From Actinomadura flavalba DSM 45200 (GTDB lineage Bacteria; Actinomycetota; Actinomycetes; Streptosporangiales; Streptosporangiaceae): DNA of 64,000 nucleotides. Every line of letters begins with the position of its first letter. The stretch's first letter is position 1. The DNA lies in assembly GCF_000374305.1 (NCBI RefSeq), contig NZ_KB894101.1, positions 148,461 to 212,460 on the forward strand, read 5' to 3'. Made by a program: the position numbers and the translations under genes. The notes under the pieces were generated by a model, which made no database searches, was not told the DNA's origin, and saw only the letters and a list, made by a program, of their open reading frames with translations. Of this stretch, positions 32,618-40,260 are shown in pieces.

Positions 32618-33331
32618 GTGGGACGCAGCGTCGGCTTTCTCTATCCCGGCTACAGCGCCGAAGACGACTATCCCGTCATCGAGGCCGCCCTCGGCGACGT
32701 CGCCCTCCCGGTCGTCCACACGCTGATGCGCGAGGACGCCCACCGGGTCGACGCGCTGCTGGACATCGGCGGCGCCGACGTCCTCGCGGAGGGCGCCGCC
32801 GCCCTGCGCGGGCTCGGCGTCGACGCGGCCGTCTGGGCGTGCACCAGCGGGAGCTTCGTCTTCGGCTGGGAGGGCGCCGAGGCGCAGGTCGCCGGGGTCA
32901 CGGTGGAGGCGGGCGTGCCCGCGTCCAGCACGTCGTTCGCGTTCGTCCACGCCGCCCGGCACCTCGGGCTGGCGCGCGTCGCCGTCGCCGCGACCTATCC
33001 CGCCGACGTCGCCGAGCGGTTCGCCGCCTTCCTCGGGCACGCCGGAATCGAGGTCGTCGCATTGAGCAGCCGGGGCATCGTCACCGCCGCCGAGGTCGGC
33101 ACGCTCGGCCGCGACGCCGTGCTGGAGTTCGTCACCGCGAACGACCACCCGGACGCCGACGCGATCCTCGTCCCCGACACCGCGCTGCACACGGTGGCGT
33201 GGCTGGACGAACTGGACGCCGCCGCCGGCAAGCCCGTCCTCACCGCGAACCAGGTCAGCGTCTGGGAGGGCCTGCGGCTGGCGGGCGAGACCCGCCCCCG
33301 CTCCGGCCTCGGCCGCCTGTTCGCGGCATGA
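32618..33331 (+). CDS. Second maleate isomerase/Asp-Glu racemase-family protein, one cysteine missing
   Basis: A 237-aa paralogue of the preceding racemase-family gene. It keeps the first cysteine (Cys75 in WACTSGSF) and the GKPVLTANQV segment. At the aligned position of the second cysteine it has Asp187 (LVPDTALHT where the neighbour reads FISCTNVPT). It therefore should not work as a two-cysteine racemase or isomerase; a one-cysteine decarboxylase, hydrolase or binding role is possible. GTG 32618 follows GGGGAGG. It has its own GntR operator just upstream. Confidence 0.82.
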   Translation: MGRSVGFLYPGYSAEDDYPVIEAALGDVALPVVHTLMREDAHRVDALLDIGGADVLAEGAAALRGLGVDAAVWACTSGSFVFGWEGAEAQVAGVTVEAGVPASSTSFAFVHAARHLGLARVAVAATYPADVAERFAAFLGHAGIEVVALSSRGIVTAAEVGTLGRDAVLEFVTANDHPDADAILVPDTALHTVAWLDELDAAAGKPVLTANQVSVWEGLRLAGETRPRSGLGRLFAA

Positions 33332-33377
33332 TCCCCGTGGGCACCCCCGTCGATCCCCTACCGAAAGGGGCCCTGTC

Positions 33378-34034
33378 ATGGGCCGATTGGGCGAACTGGA
33401 ACCGGTTCCCCGCAAGTCCACGGTCGAGATCGTCTCGGCCGAGCTGCGCTCCGCGATCATGTACGGGTCGCTGGCGCCGGGCGCGCAGCTCGGTGAGGCC
33501 GACCTGGCGGCCCGGCTCGGCATCAGCCGGGGTCCGCTGCGCGAGGCGATGCAGCGGCTCGTCCAGGAGGGCCTGCTGCACAGCGAGCCCCACCGGGGCC
33601 TGTTCGTGATCACGCTGGACGAGGGCGACGTCGAGGACGTCTACCTGTCCCGGCTGGCGATCGAGCGGGCGGCGTGCACGCTCGTCATGGCCCGCAACCG
33701 GGGCGAGGCGCTGGCCCGGCTGACGACCGCGCTGGACGCGCTCGTCGAGGCGGCGCGGCAGCGCGATCGCGTCGCGATGAGCGACGCCGACCAGGCGTTC
33801 CACGAGGTGCTGGTCAGCGCGGCGGGCAGCCCGCGCCTGGAGCGGATGGCCCGCACCCTGCTGGTCGAGACCCGCATGTGCCTCAACGCCCTCCAGGAGA
33901 CCTACCCCGAGCCGGAGGAACTGGTGGACGAGCACCGCCGCCTCGTCGACGCCATCGGCGACGGCGAGGAGGAACGCCTTCTCCGGCTCATCGAGGAGCA
34001 CATGACCGACTCGATCGAGCGCCTGCGCGTCTGA
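33378..34034 (+). CDS. GntR-family regulator, FCD subfamily
   Basis: A 218-aa FadR-type GntR repressor. The winged helix-turn-helix (ELRSAIMYGSLAPGAQLGEADLAARLGISRGPLREAMQRLVQEGLL, residues 22-67) is followed by an all-helical FCD ligand domain with metal-binding-type residues (DADQAFHEVLV, and later EEHMTDSIERL). FCD regulators bind TNGTNNACNA palindromes and respond to small organic acids. Three such palindromes surround it, so it most likely controls the racemase, aminotransferase and DUF3830 genes. ATG 33378 has AAAGGGG upstream. Confidence 0.92.
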   Translation: MGRLGELEPVPRKSTVEIVSAELRSAIMYGSLAPGAQLGEADLAARLGISRGPLREAMQRLVQEGLLHSEPHRGLFVITLDEGDVEDVYLSRLAIERAACTLVMARNRGEALARLTTALDALVEAARQRDRVAMSDADQAFHEVLVSAAGSPRLERMARTLLVETRMCLNALQETYPEPEELVDEHRRLVDAIGDGEEERLLRLIEEHMTDSIERLRV

Positions 34035-34077
34035 CGGGCCTGGACAGGGCGGCCGTCGCATGGTGCCATGGGCGGTA

Positions 34078-34091
34078 GATTGTCGACAATC
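34078..34091 (+). promoter_or_regulatory. GntR operator 3, perfect 14-bp palindrome
   Basis: GATTGTCGACAATC lies 17 bases before the ATG of the aminotransferase at 34108. TAGATT (34076-34081), a possible -10, overlaps its left arm. It has the same half-sites as the palindromes at 31123 and 32585. Confidence 0.75.
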
Positions 34092-34107
34092 GACCCCGGG
34101 AGGGGCC

Positions 34108-35358
34108 ATGGCGAAGCTGTCACCGGTGCTCAAGCAGGCCACGCCCGTGCTGGCCGCGCGGGGCGAAGGGGTGTACCTGTACGACGCCGAGGGGCGGCGG
34201 CACCTGGACTTCACCGCCGGCATCGGCGTCACGAGCACGGGCCACTGCCACCCGCGCGTCGTCCGGGCCGCCCAGGCCCAGGTCGGGACGCTCATCCACG
34301 GGCAGTACACGACCGTCCTGCACGAACCGCTGCTGCGGCTCACCGAACGTCTCGGCGAGGTGCTGCCCGCCGGGCTCGACTCGGTGTTCTACCTCAACAG
34401 CGGCAGCGAGGCCGTCGAGGCGTCGGTGCGGCTGGCCCGGCACACGACCGGGCGGCAGGGCGTCGTCGTGTTCGCCGGGTCGTTCCACGGCCGGACGATG
34501 GGCGCCGCCGCCCTGACCACGGCCGGGCCGAAGTTCCGCGCCGGGATCGGGCCGGTCATGCCCGGCGTCGCCGTCGCGCCGTTCCCGCAGGCGTACCGGC
34601 ACGGCTGGACCGAGGACGAGGCCACCGCGCACGCGCTGCGCGAGCTGGACTACCTGCTCGCCACGTCCAGCCCGCCGTCCGACACCGCCGCGCTGCTGGT
34701 CGAACCGGTGCTCGGCGAGGGCGGCTACATCCCGGCGCCGCCCGCCTTCCTCCAGGGGCTGCGCGAGCGCGCCGACCGGCACGGCCTGCTGCTCATCGTG
34801 GACGAGGTGCAGACCGGCGTCGGCCGCACCGGGCGGTTCTGGGGGCACGAGCACGGCGCGATCACGCCGGACGTCCTCATCACGGCGAAGGGCCTGGCCA
34901 GCGGGTTCCCGCTGTCGGCGATCGCCGCGCCCGAGGCGCTGATGGCCAAGGCGTGGCCGGGGTCGCAGGGCGGCACGTACGGCGGCAACGCGGTCGCGTG
35001 CGCCGCCGCGCTCGCCACCCTGGACGTCGTCCGCGACGAGGACCTGGTCGGCAACGCCGCCGCGACGGGCCTGCGGCTGCACGAGGGGCTGCGCAAGGTC
35101 GCCGCCGACCACCCCGTCATCGGCGACGTGCGCGGCCTCGGCCTCATGCAGGCGGGCGAGTTCACCACGCCGGACGGCGCGCCCGACCCGGCGACGGCGC
35201 AGCGCGCGCACGCGGCGGCCGTCGAGCGCGGGCTGCTGCTGCTGACGTGCGGCGCGTACGGCAACGTCGTGCGGATGATCCCGCCCCTCGTCGTGACCGC
35301 CGCCCAGGTGGACGAGGCACTGACGATCTGGGCGGAGGCCGTCGCCGCGAGCGTGTGA
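34108..35358 (+). CDS. Class III aminotransferase (GabT-like)
   Basis: A 416-aa PLP-dependent class III (omega) aminotransferase. Seen: LDFTAGIGVTSTGHCHP, NSGSEAVEASVRLAR for PLP phosphate binding, GSFHGRTMGA, IVDEVQTGVGRTGRFW with the cofactor-contacting Asp, and ITAKGLASGFPLSA with the PLP lysine near residue 270. Best matches would be 4-aminobutyrate or ornithine/acetylornithine aminotransferases; the exact amino donor is not given by sequence. ATG 34108 follows GGGAGGGG. GntR operator 3 in its promoter ties it to the racemase/DUF3830 genes. Confidence 0.9.
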   Translation: MAKLSPVLKQATPVLAARGEGVYLYDAEGRRHLDFTAGIGVTSTGHCHPRVVRAAQAQVGTLIHGQYTTVLHEPLLRLTERLGEVLPAGLDSVFYLNSGSEAVEASVRLARHTTGRQGVVVFAGSFHGRTMGAAALTTAGPKFRAGIGPVMPGVAVAPFPQAYRHGWTEDEATAHALRELDYLLATSSPPSDTAALLVEPVLGEGGYIPAPPAFLQGLRERADRHGLLLIVDEVQTGVGRTGRFWGHEHGAITPDVLITAKGLASGFPLSAIAAPEALMAKAWPGSQGGTYGGNAVACAAALATLDVVRDEDLVGNAAATGLRLHEGLRKVAADHPVIGDVRGLGLMQAGEFTTPDGAPDPATAQRAHAAAVERGLLLLTCGAYGNVVRMIPPLVVTAAQVDEALTIWAEAVAASV

Positions 35359-35373
35359 GACGGGACGCAGGGG

Positions 35374-35400
35374 GTGGCCACCGGGTGACCCGGTGGCCAC
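35374..35400. terminator. Perfect 13-bp-arm palindrome after the aminotransferase gene
   Basis: GTGGCCACCGGGT and ACCCGGTGGCCAC surround a single base. In RNA this folds into a GC-rich hairpin of 10-11 pairs, starting 15 bases after the stop codon. It fits an intrinsic terminator without U-tract and lies just before the acyl-CoA dehydrogenase promoter region. It could also act as a DNA operator. Confidence 0.6.
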
Positions 35401-35409
35401 TTACCTGTT

Positions 35410-35422
35410 AGATTCCGAATCT
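35410..35422. promoter_or_regulatory. Inverted repeat upstream of the acyl-CoA dehydrogenase
   Basis: AGATTC-C-GAATCT is a 6-bp-arm repeat whose left side reads TTAGATT, again a -10-like start as in the three GntR operators, but the inner bases differ (TTCCGAA instead of TTGTCGACAA). It lies 29 bases before the TTG at 35451. It may be a site for a different regulator, or a diverged site. Confidence 0.4.
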
Positions 35423-35450
35423 CGTTCTGTTTTGCGTTGGAGGCCGTCCG

Positions 35451-36590
35451 TTGAATCCCTGGAACACGCCCGAGCGCACCGCGCTGCGCGCCCTGGTCCG
35501 CGAGTTCACCGCCCGGGAGATCGCCCCGCACCTGGACGGCTGGGAGCGGGACGGCGCGCTCCCCCGCGAGCTGCACCGCAAGGCCGCCGAGACCGGGCTG
35601 CTCGGCGCGGGGTTCCCCGAGGAGGGCGGCGGCTCGGGCGGCGACCCGATCGACGCGCTCATCGTCGCCGAGGAGATCATCCAGGCGGGCGGCTCGGGCG
35701 GCGTCGTCGCGTCGCTGTTCACGCACGGCATCGCGATCCCGCACATTCTTATGTCCGGCGACAAGAACCTCATCGACCGGTTCGCCCGGCCCGTCCTGGC
35801 CGGGGAGAAGATCGGCGCGCTCGGCATCACCGAGCCCGACACCGGCTCCGACGTGGCGGGCATCCGCACCACCGCCGTCCGCGACGGCGACTCCTACGTC
35901 GTCAACGGCGCCAAGATGTTCATCACCTCCGGCGTCCGCGCCGACTTCGTGACGGTCGCCGTCCGCACCGGCGAGCCCGGCTTCGGCGGCATCTCGCTGC
36001 TCGTCGTGGAGAAGGGCACGCCCGGGTTCACGGTGTCGCGGGCGCTGGACAAGATGGGCTGGCTCTGCTCGGACACCGCCGAGCTGTCGTTCAGCGACGT
36101 CCGCGTGCCCGCCGCCAACCTCGTCGGCGCCGAGAACAGCGGGTTCCTCCAGATCGTGCAGAACTTCGTCACCGAGCGGCTGTCGCTGGCCGTCCAGGCG
36201 TACGCGACCGCGCAGCGCTGCCTGGACCTCACGCTCGACCACGTCCGCACCCGCGAGACGTTCGGCCGGGCGCTGTGGTCGCGGCAGGTCGTCCGGCACA
36301 AGATCGCCGAGATGGCGCGCCAGGTGGACGTCGCCCGCGCCTACACCCAGTCGGTGGCGAACCGGTACATCGCCGGGGAGGACGTCCTCACCGAAACCGC
36401 CTACGCCAAGAACACCGCCGTGTACGCCGTCGAGCACGTCGTCCACGAAGCCGTCCAGCTCCACGGCGGCATGGGCTACATGCGCGAGTCCGAGGTGGAA
36501 CGCCACTACCGCGACGCCCGCATCCTCGGCATCGGCGGCGGCACCAACGAGATCATGAACGAGATCATCGCGAAGCGCCTCGAAATGTAG
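35451..36590 (+). CDS. Acyl-CoA dehydrogenase
   Basis: A 379-aa flavin acyl-CoA dehydrogenase. Seen: GALGITEPDTGSDVAGI (FAD and substrate contacts, near 123-139), NGAKMFITSG, RETFGRALWSRQVV, LHGGMGYMRESEVERHYRDARILGIGGGTNEI at the C-terminus. The usual catalytic Glu near the end is at the expected GGTNEI-type region or helix G; I did not resolve it. It oxidises an acyl-CoA to the 2,3-enoyl-CoA. TTG 35451 has GGAGG 8 bases upstream. It may belong to the GntR locus or be separate, given the hairpin before it. Confidence 0.9.
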   Translation: MNPWNTPERTALRALVREFTAREIAPHLDGWERDGALPRELHRKAAETGLLGAGFPEEGGGSGGDPIDALIVAEEIIQAGGSGGVVASLFTHGIAIPHILMSGDKNLIDRFARPVLAGEKIGALGITEPDTGSDVAGIRTTAVRDGDSYVVNGAKMFITSGVRADFVTVAVRTGEPGFGGISLLVVEKGTPGFTVSRALDKMGWLCSDTAELSFSDVRVPAANLVGAENSGFLQIVQNFVTERLSLAVQAYATAQRCLDLTLDHVRTRETFGRALWSRQVVRHKIAEMARQVDVARAYTQSVANRYIAGEDVLTETAYAKNTAVYAVEHVVHEAVQLHGGMGYMRESEVERHYRDARILGIGGGTNEIMNEIIAKRLEM

Positions 36591-36692
36591 CCCGACCTGC
36601 TTCACCGCCGACCCGGTTCGACGGCCGGACGCTCCGCACCGCACCGCTCGCTTGTGCTCTGCGGAGCGTTTGCCGCATACTTCCCCGTAACG

Positions 36693-36713
36693 ATCGGTCC
36701 ACTGTAGACCGAT
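36693..36713. promoter_or_regulatory. Inverted repeat in the hydroxylase promoter, likely TetR operator
   Basis: ATCGGTC-CACTGTA-GACCGAT is a perfect inverted repeat (7-bp arms, 7-base spacer) 70 bases before the flavin hydroxylase start. Its GATCGGTCC core recurs twice upstream of the hydratase gene next to the tetR gene at 40907, so both promoters probably share one regulator. Confidence 0.65.
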
Positions 36714-36782
36714 GAGTCCATCCCTGTGCCGACGGTTCGCCGCCGGAGCAGGGCGACCGGCTCGCTGGGAGGGGAGGACCCG

Positions 36783-38363
36783 ATGTCGAACGCGGCCGAT
36801 GCCTACGACGTCGCGGTGATCGGATACGGGCCCACGGGCGTCACCGCCGCGAATCTGCTGGGCGCGATGGGCCTGCGGGTGGCGGTGGTGGAGCGCGACG
36901 CGGGGATCTTCTCCCGGGCCCGGGCCATCTCCACCGACGAGGAGGTGCTCCGGATCTGGCAGCGGATCGGCCTGGCCGACCGGCTCAAGCGGGACATGCT
37001 CGGCGATCTGCCGCTGGAGTTCGTCGACGACCGCGGCCGCCCGTTCGTGTCGGCCCGTCCGGTCTCGCGCGGCCACGGGCACCCGCCGCAGATGTTCCTC
37101 TACCAGCCGGCGCTGGAGGAGGTCCTGCGCGCGGGCGCCGGCCGCTACCCCGGCGTCGACCTGCTGCTGGAGCAGGAGTGCCTTCAGGTGCGGCAGGACG
37201 GCGCCGGAGTCGACCTGCGCCTTCTCGGTGTGCGCGACGACACCGTCCGCCGGATCAGGGCGTCGTACGTCATCGCCGCGGACGGCGGGTCGAGCCTGAC
37301 CCGGGCGCAGCTCAACGTCGGCTACGAAGGCCGCACGTTCGAGGACCGCTGGGTCGTCATCGACACCGAGATGATCGAACCGTGGCCGGGCCACGACCGG
37401 CTGCGCTTCCACTGCGATCCCGCCCGCCCGGCCGTGGACTGCCCCACCCCGCTGGGCCACCACCGCTGGGAGTTCCCGATCCTGCCCGGCGAGGACGCGG
37501 CCGAACTGGTGACCGACGACGCCGTCTGGAGGCTCCTGGCGCGGTACGGGATCGGCCCCGACCAGGTGCGAATCCTCCGGGCGACCGTCTACAGCCACCA
37601 TGTGCGGTTCGCCGCCCGCTGGCGGGTCGGCCGCGTCTTCCTGGCCGGTGACGCCGCCCACGCGATGCCGCCGTGGATCGGGCAGGGCATGGCGGCCGGG
37701 GTCCGGGACGCGGCGAACCTGTGCTGGAAGCTCGCGGCGGTCGTGCGCGGAGAACTCGGCGACGCGGTCCTGGACTCCTACGAGGCCGAGCGCAAGCCGC
37801 ACGTGCGGGGCATCACGCGGCGGGCGGTGCTGGTCGGGAAGATCATCACCGAGCGACGCAAGGTCGTCACCCTGCTGCGGAATCCGGTGGGCCGCCTGCT
37901 CATGCGGACCCGGCCCCTCGCGCGGCGGTTGCAGAACGCCGCCTGGATTCCCGAGGCCCGCTATGGGGCGGGGTTCCTGTCCGCCAACCGCGCGAGCGCG
38001 TCCGGGAGGCTCGTCCCGCAGCCGCTCGTCACCGTCGCGGCCGGTGCGCGCGTCCCGCTCGACGACGCGCTCGGGGGCGGATGGCTCCTCCTGCACGCCG
38101 GTGCCGCCCGTCCGCAGCCCGGCTGGGACGGCCTGGGCGTCCCGTCGATCACCGTGGCGCGCGCCGGTACCGATCCCGGACCGCACACGATCGTCGACGA
38201 CGACGGCGTCCTGCTCGCCTGGATGGCGCTGCACCGGGCGAGCGTGCTCGCCCTGCGGCCGGACGGCTACGTCTACGCCGCCGCCGCTCCCGGCGGCCCG
38301 CTGCCCGCACCGCCGGACGACCTCGCCGTCCGGCCGCCCCAGTCCCAGCCCACCAGCTCCTGA
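36783..38363 (+). CDS. mhpA: MhpA-like FAD-dependent aromatic hydroxylase
   Basis: A 526-aa flavoprotein monooxygenase. Seen: FAD-binding GYGPTG (residues 14-19), DG motif in AADGGSS near 160, and FLAGDAAHAMPPWIGQGMA, the second FAD signature, near 282-300, followed by the substrate-lid and thioredoxin-like C-terminal part. MhpA hydroxylates 3-(3-hydroxyphenyl)propionate to the 2,3-dihydroxy compound using NADH and O2. The following genes supply the rest of a meta-cleavage route, so a 3-hydroxyphenyl acid is the likely substrate, but the side chain is not proven. ATG 36783 has GGGAGGGGAGGA upstream. Confidence 0.88.
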   Translation: MSNAADAYDVAVIGYGPTGVTAANLLGAMGLRVAVVERDAGIFSRARAISTDEEVLRIWQRIGLADRLKRDMLGDLPLEFVDDRGRPFVSARPVSRGHGHPPQMFLYQPALEEVLRAGAGRYPGVDLLLEQECLQVRQDGAGVDLRLLGVRDDTVRRIRASYVIAADGGSSLTRAQLNVGYEGRTFEDRWVVIDTEMIEPWPGHDRLRFHCDPARPAVDCPTPLGHHRWEFPILPGEDAAELVTDDAVWRLLARYGIGPDQVRILRATVYSHHVRFAARWRVGRVFLAGDAAHAMPPWIGQGMAAGVRDAANLCWKLAAVVRGELGDAVLDSYEAERKPHVRGITRRAVLVGKIITERRKVVTLLRNPVGRLLMRTRPLARRLQNAAWIPEARYGAGFLSANRASASGRLVPQPLVTVAAGARVPLDDALGGGWLLLHAGAARPQPGWDGLGVPSITVARAGTDPGPHTIVDDDGVLLAWMALHRASVLALRPDGYVYAAAAPGGPLPAPPDDLAVRPPQSQPTSS

Positions 38364-38374
38364 AGGACGCCACC

Positions 38375-39244
38375 ATGACCACGCCAGCTCCGTCCGGCCT
38401 GCGCGAGTCCCTGATCGACGTCGCCGGAAAGAAGATCTTCGTCGCCGAGACCGGCGACGGGCCCCCGCTGCTGCTCCTGCACGGCGGCGGGCCCGGCGCG
38501 TCCGGCGTCTCCAACTACGGCCGCAACATCACCGCTCTCGCCCGGCGCTTCCGGGTGATCGTCCCCGATCTTCCCGGCTACGGGCAGAGCAGCAAGGGCG
38601 TCGACGGCGACGATCCGTTCGGCTACCTCGCCGACCACATGCGCGGCCTGCTCGACCGGCTCGGCATCGACCGGGCCCACCTGGTCGGCAACTCCTACGG
38701 CGGCGCCTGCGCGCTGCGCCTCGCCCTGGACACCCCCGGCCGCGTCCACCGGATGGTCCTGATGGGGCCCGGCGGCGTCGGCACCACCCGCACGCTGCCG
38801 ACCCCGGGCCTGTCCAAGCTGCTGGGCTACTACGGCGGCAGCGGACCGTCCCGCGCCAAGCTGGAGGAGTTCATCCGCGACTACCTCGTCTTCAACGCCG
38901 CGCAGATCCCCGCCGAGCTCATCGACGAGCGCTACCGGGCCAGCATCGACCCCGAGGTCGTCGCCTCGCCGCCGCTGCGCCGCCCGTCCGGGCCGAACGC
39001 CCCCCGCACCCTGTGGCGCATGGACGTCACCCGCGACCGGCGGCTGGCCCGCCTCGGCGTCCCGACCCTGGTCCTGTGGGGCGCCGACGACAAGGTCAAC
39101 CGGCCCTCCGGCGGGAGGATGCTCGCCGACCGCATGCCCGACTGCGACCTGTACACGGTCGCCAACACCGGCCACTGGGTCCAGTTCGAGCGCGCCGCCC
39201 TGTTCAACCGGCTGTGCGCCGCCTTCCTGGAGGAAGGCCGATGA
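38375..39244 (+). CDS. mhpC: MhpC-like meta-cleavage C-C hydrolase
   Basis: A 289-aa alpha/beta hydrolase. It has the oxyanion-hole segment LLHGGGPGASGVSNY (about residues 33-47), nucleophile Ser in GNSYGG near 109, Asp in WGADDK near 236 and His in NTGHW near 266. This set and the GGGPGASG signature are typical of carbon-carbon hydrolases (MhpC, BphD, HsaD) that split the meta-ring-fission product into 2-hydroxypenta-2,4-dienoate and an acid. It starts 11 bases after the hydroxylase stop, and its own stop overlaps the dioxygenase ATG (ATGA). Confidence 0.9.
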   Translation: MTTPAPSGLRESLIDVAGKKIFVAETGDGPPLLLLHGGGPGASGVSNYGRNITALARRFRVIVPDLPGYGQSSKGVDGDDPFGYLADHMRGLLDRLGIDRAHLVGNSYGGACALRLALDTPGRVHRMVLMGPGGVGTTRTLPTPGLSKLLGYYGGSGPSRAKLEEFIRDYLVFNAAQIPAELIDERYRASIDPEVVASPPLRRPSGPNAPRTLWRMDVTRDRRLARLGVPTLVLWGADDKVNRPSGGRMLADRMPDCDLYTVANTGHWVQFERAALFNRLCAAFLEEGR

Positions 39245-40260
39245 CCCTCCCCGATCCCGCCCGTGCGCGCTCGGTCTTCGGCGCCGTCCACCTCGGCTAC
39301 GTCGTCATCGAGACCGAACGGTTCACCGACTGGCGCCGGTTCGGCGCCGACGCCATCGGCATGCACCACGACGCCCTCGGCTCCGACCGGATGCGGTTCC
39401 GCCTCGACGACCAGGAGTGCCGCTTCCTGCTCCGGCGCGGACCGGCCGAGGACGTCGTCGCGCTCGGCTGGCACGTCGACGACCACGCCGACTTCGAGGA
39501 GATCGAGGCGCGCGTCCGCGCCGGCGGCCTGCGCGCCGTCCCCGGCACCGAACAGCAGGCCGCCGCGCGCGGCGTGGAGCGCCTGCTGCGCTTCCCCGGC
39601 CCCAAGGGCATCACCCAGGAGATCTACACCACCCCGAAGACGGCCGACGAGCCGTTGCGGATGGTCGCCCGCGGCTTCGTCACCGGGGCGTCCGGCATGG
39701 GACACGTCGCCCTCACCAGCACCAGGCCCACTCAGATCCGCGGCTACTTCTCCACCGTCTTCGACGCCCGCCTCACCGACTTCATCGACGAGACCATCAG
39801 CGGCGCCAAGCTCAAGATCCGGTTCCTGCGGGTCAACGAACGCCACCACTCCGTCGCCGTCGCCGCCGTCCGGGGGCTGCCCGCCGACCCGATCCGCACC
39901 CGCGTCCAGCACCTCAACATCCAGGCCGCCCATCTCGACGACGTCGCACAGAGCTACCAGCGCGTCCACGAACTCGGCTTCGGCATGGCGCTGACCATCG
40001 GCCAGCACACCAACGACAGGGAGCTGTCCTACTACGCCCGCACCCCCTCGGGCTTCGAATGGGAGGTCGGCTGGAACCCCATCGTCATCGACGAAGCCAC
40101 CTGGGAGCCCTCGACCCACCAGGGCATCAGCGTCTGGGGCCACAGACCCCACGGCCAGACCATCATCGGCAAACTCGCCCAGTTCCGCGCGGCCGCCGCC
40201 TCCCTGGCCCGCCGCGAACGGACCGTGCCGCAGCTCAGCGGCCCCGGCATCCCCGACTAG
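39241..40260 (+). CDS. Type I (VOC) extradiol catechol dioxygenase
   Basis: A 339-aa vicinal-oxygen-chelate dioxygenase with two VOC repeats. Iron ligands fit the BphC pattern: His155 (MGHVAL), His224 (VQHLN) and Glu275 (FEWEVGW), with catalytic His near 202-203 (NERHHS), His256 and Tyr264/265. It opens the catechol ring next to the hydroxyls. E. coli MhpB belongs to the unrelated LigB type, so this operon uses a non-orthologous ring-cleaving enzyme. ATG 39241 overlaps the hydrolase stop. Its stop is convergent with tetR, overlapping by 3 bases. Confidence 0.9.
   Translation: MTLPDPARARSVFGAVHLGYVVIETERFTDWRRFGADAIGMHHDALGSDRMRFRLDDQECRFLLRRGPAEDVVALGWHVDDHADFEEIEARVRAGGLRAVPGTEQQAAARGVERLLRFPGPKGITQEIYTTPKTADEPLRMVARGFVTGASGMGHVALTSTRPTQIRGYFSTVFDARLTDFIDETISGAKLKIRFLRVNERHHSVAVAAVRGLPADPIRTRVQHLNIQAAHLDDVAQSYQRVHELGFGMALTIGQHTNDRELSYYARTPSGFEWEVGWNPIVIDEATWEPSTHQGISVWGHRPHGQTIIGKLAQFRAAAASLARRERTVPQLSGPGIPD

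Noticed and set aside
34725..38234. Minus-strand open frame of 1,169 codons across the aminotransferase, acyl-CoA dehydrogenase and hydroxylase
   Set aside because: All three plus-strand genes carry full family motifs; the long antisense frame is a GC-bias artefact.
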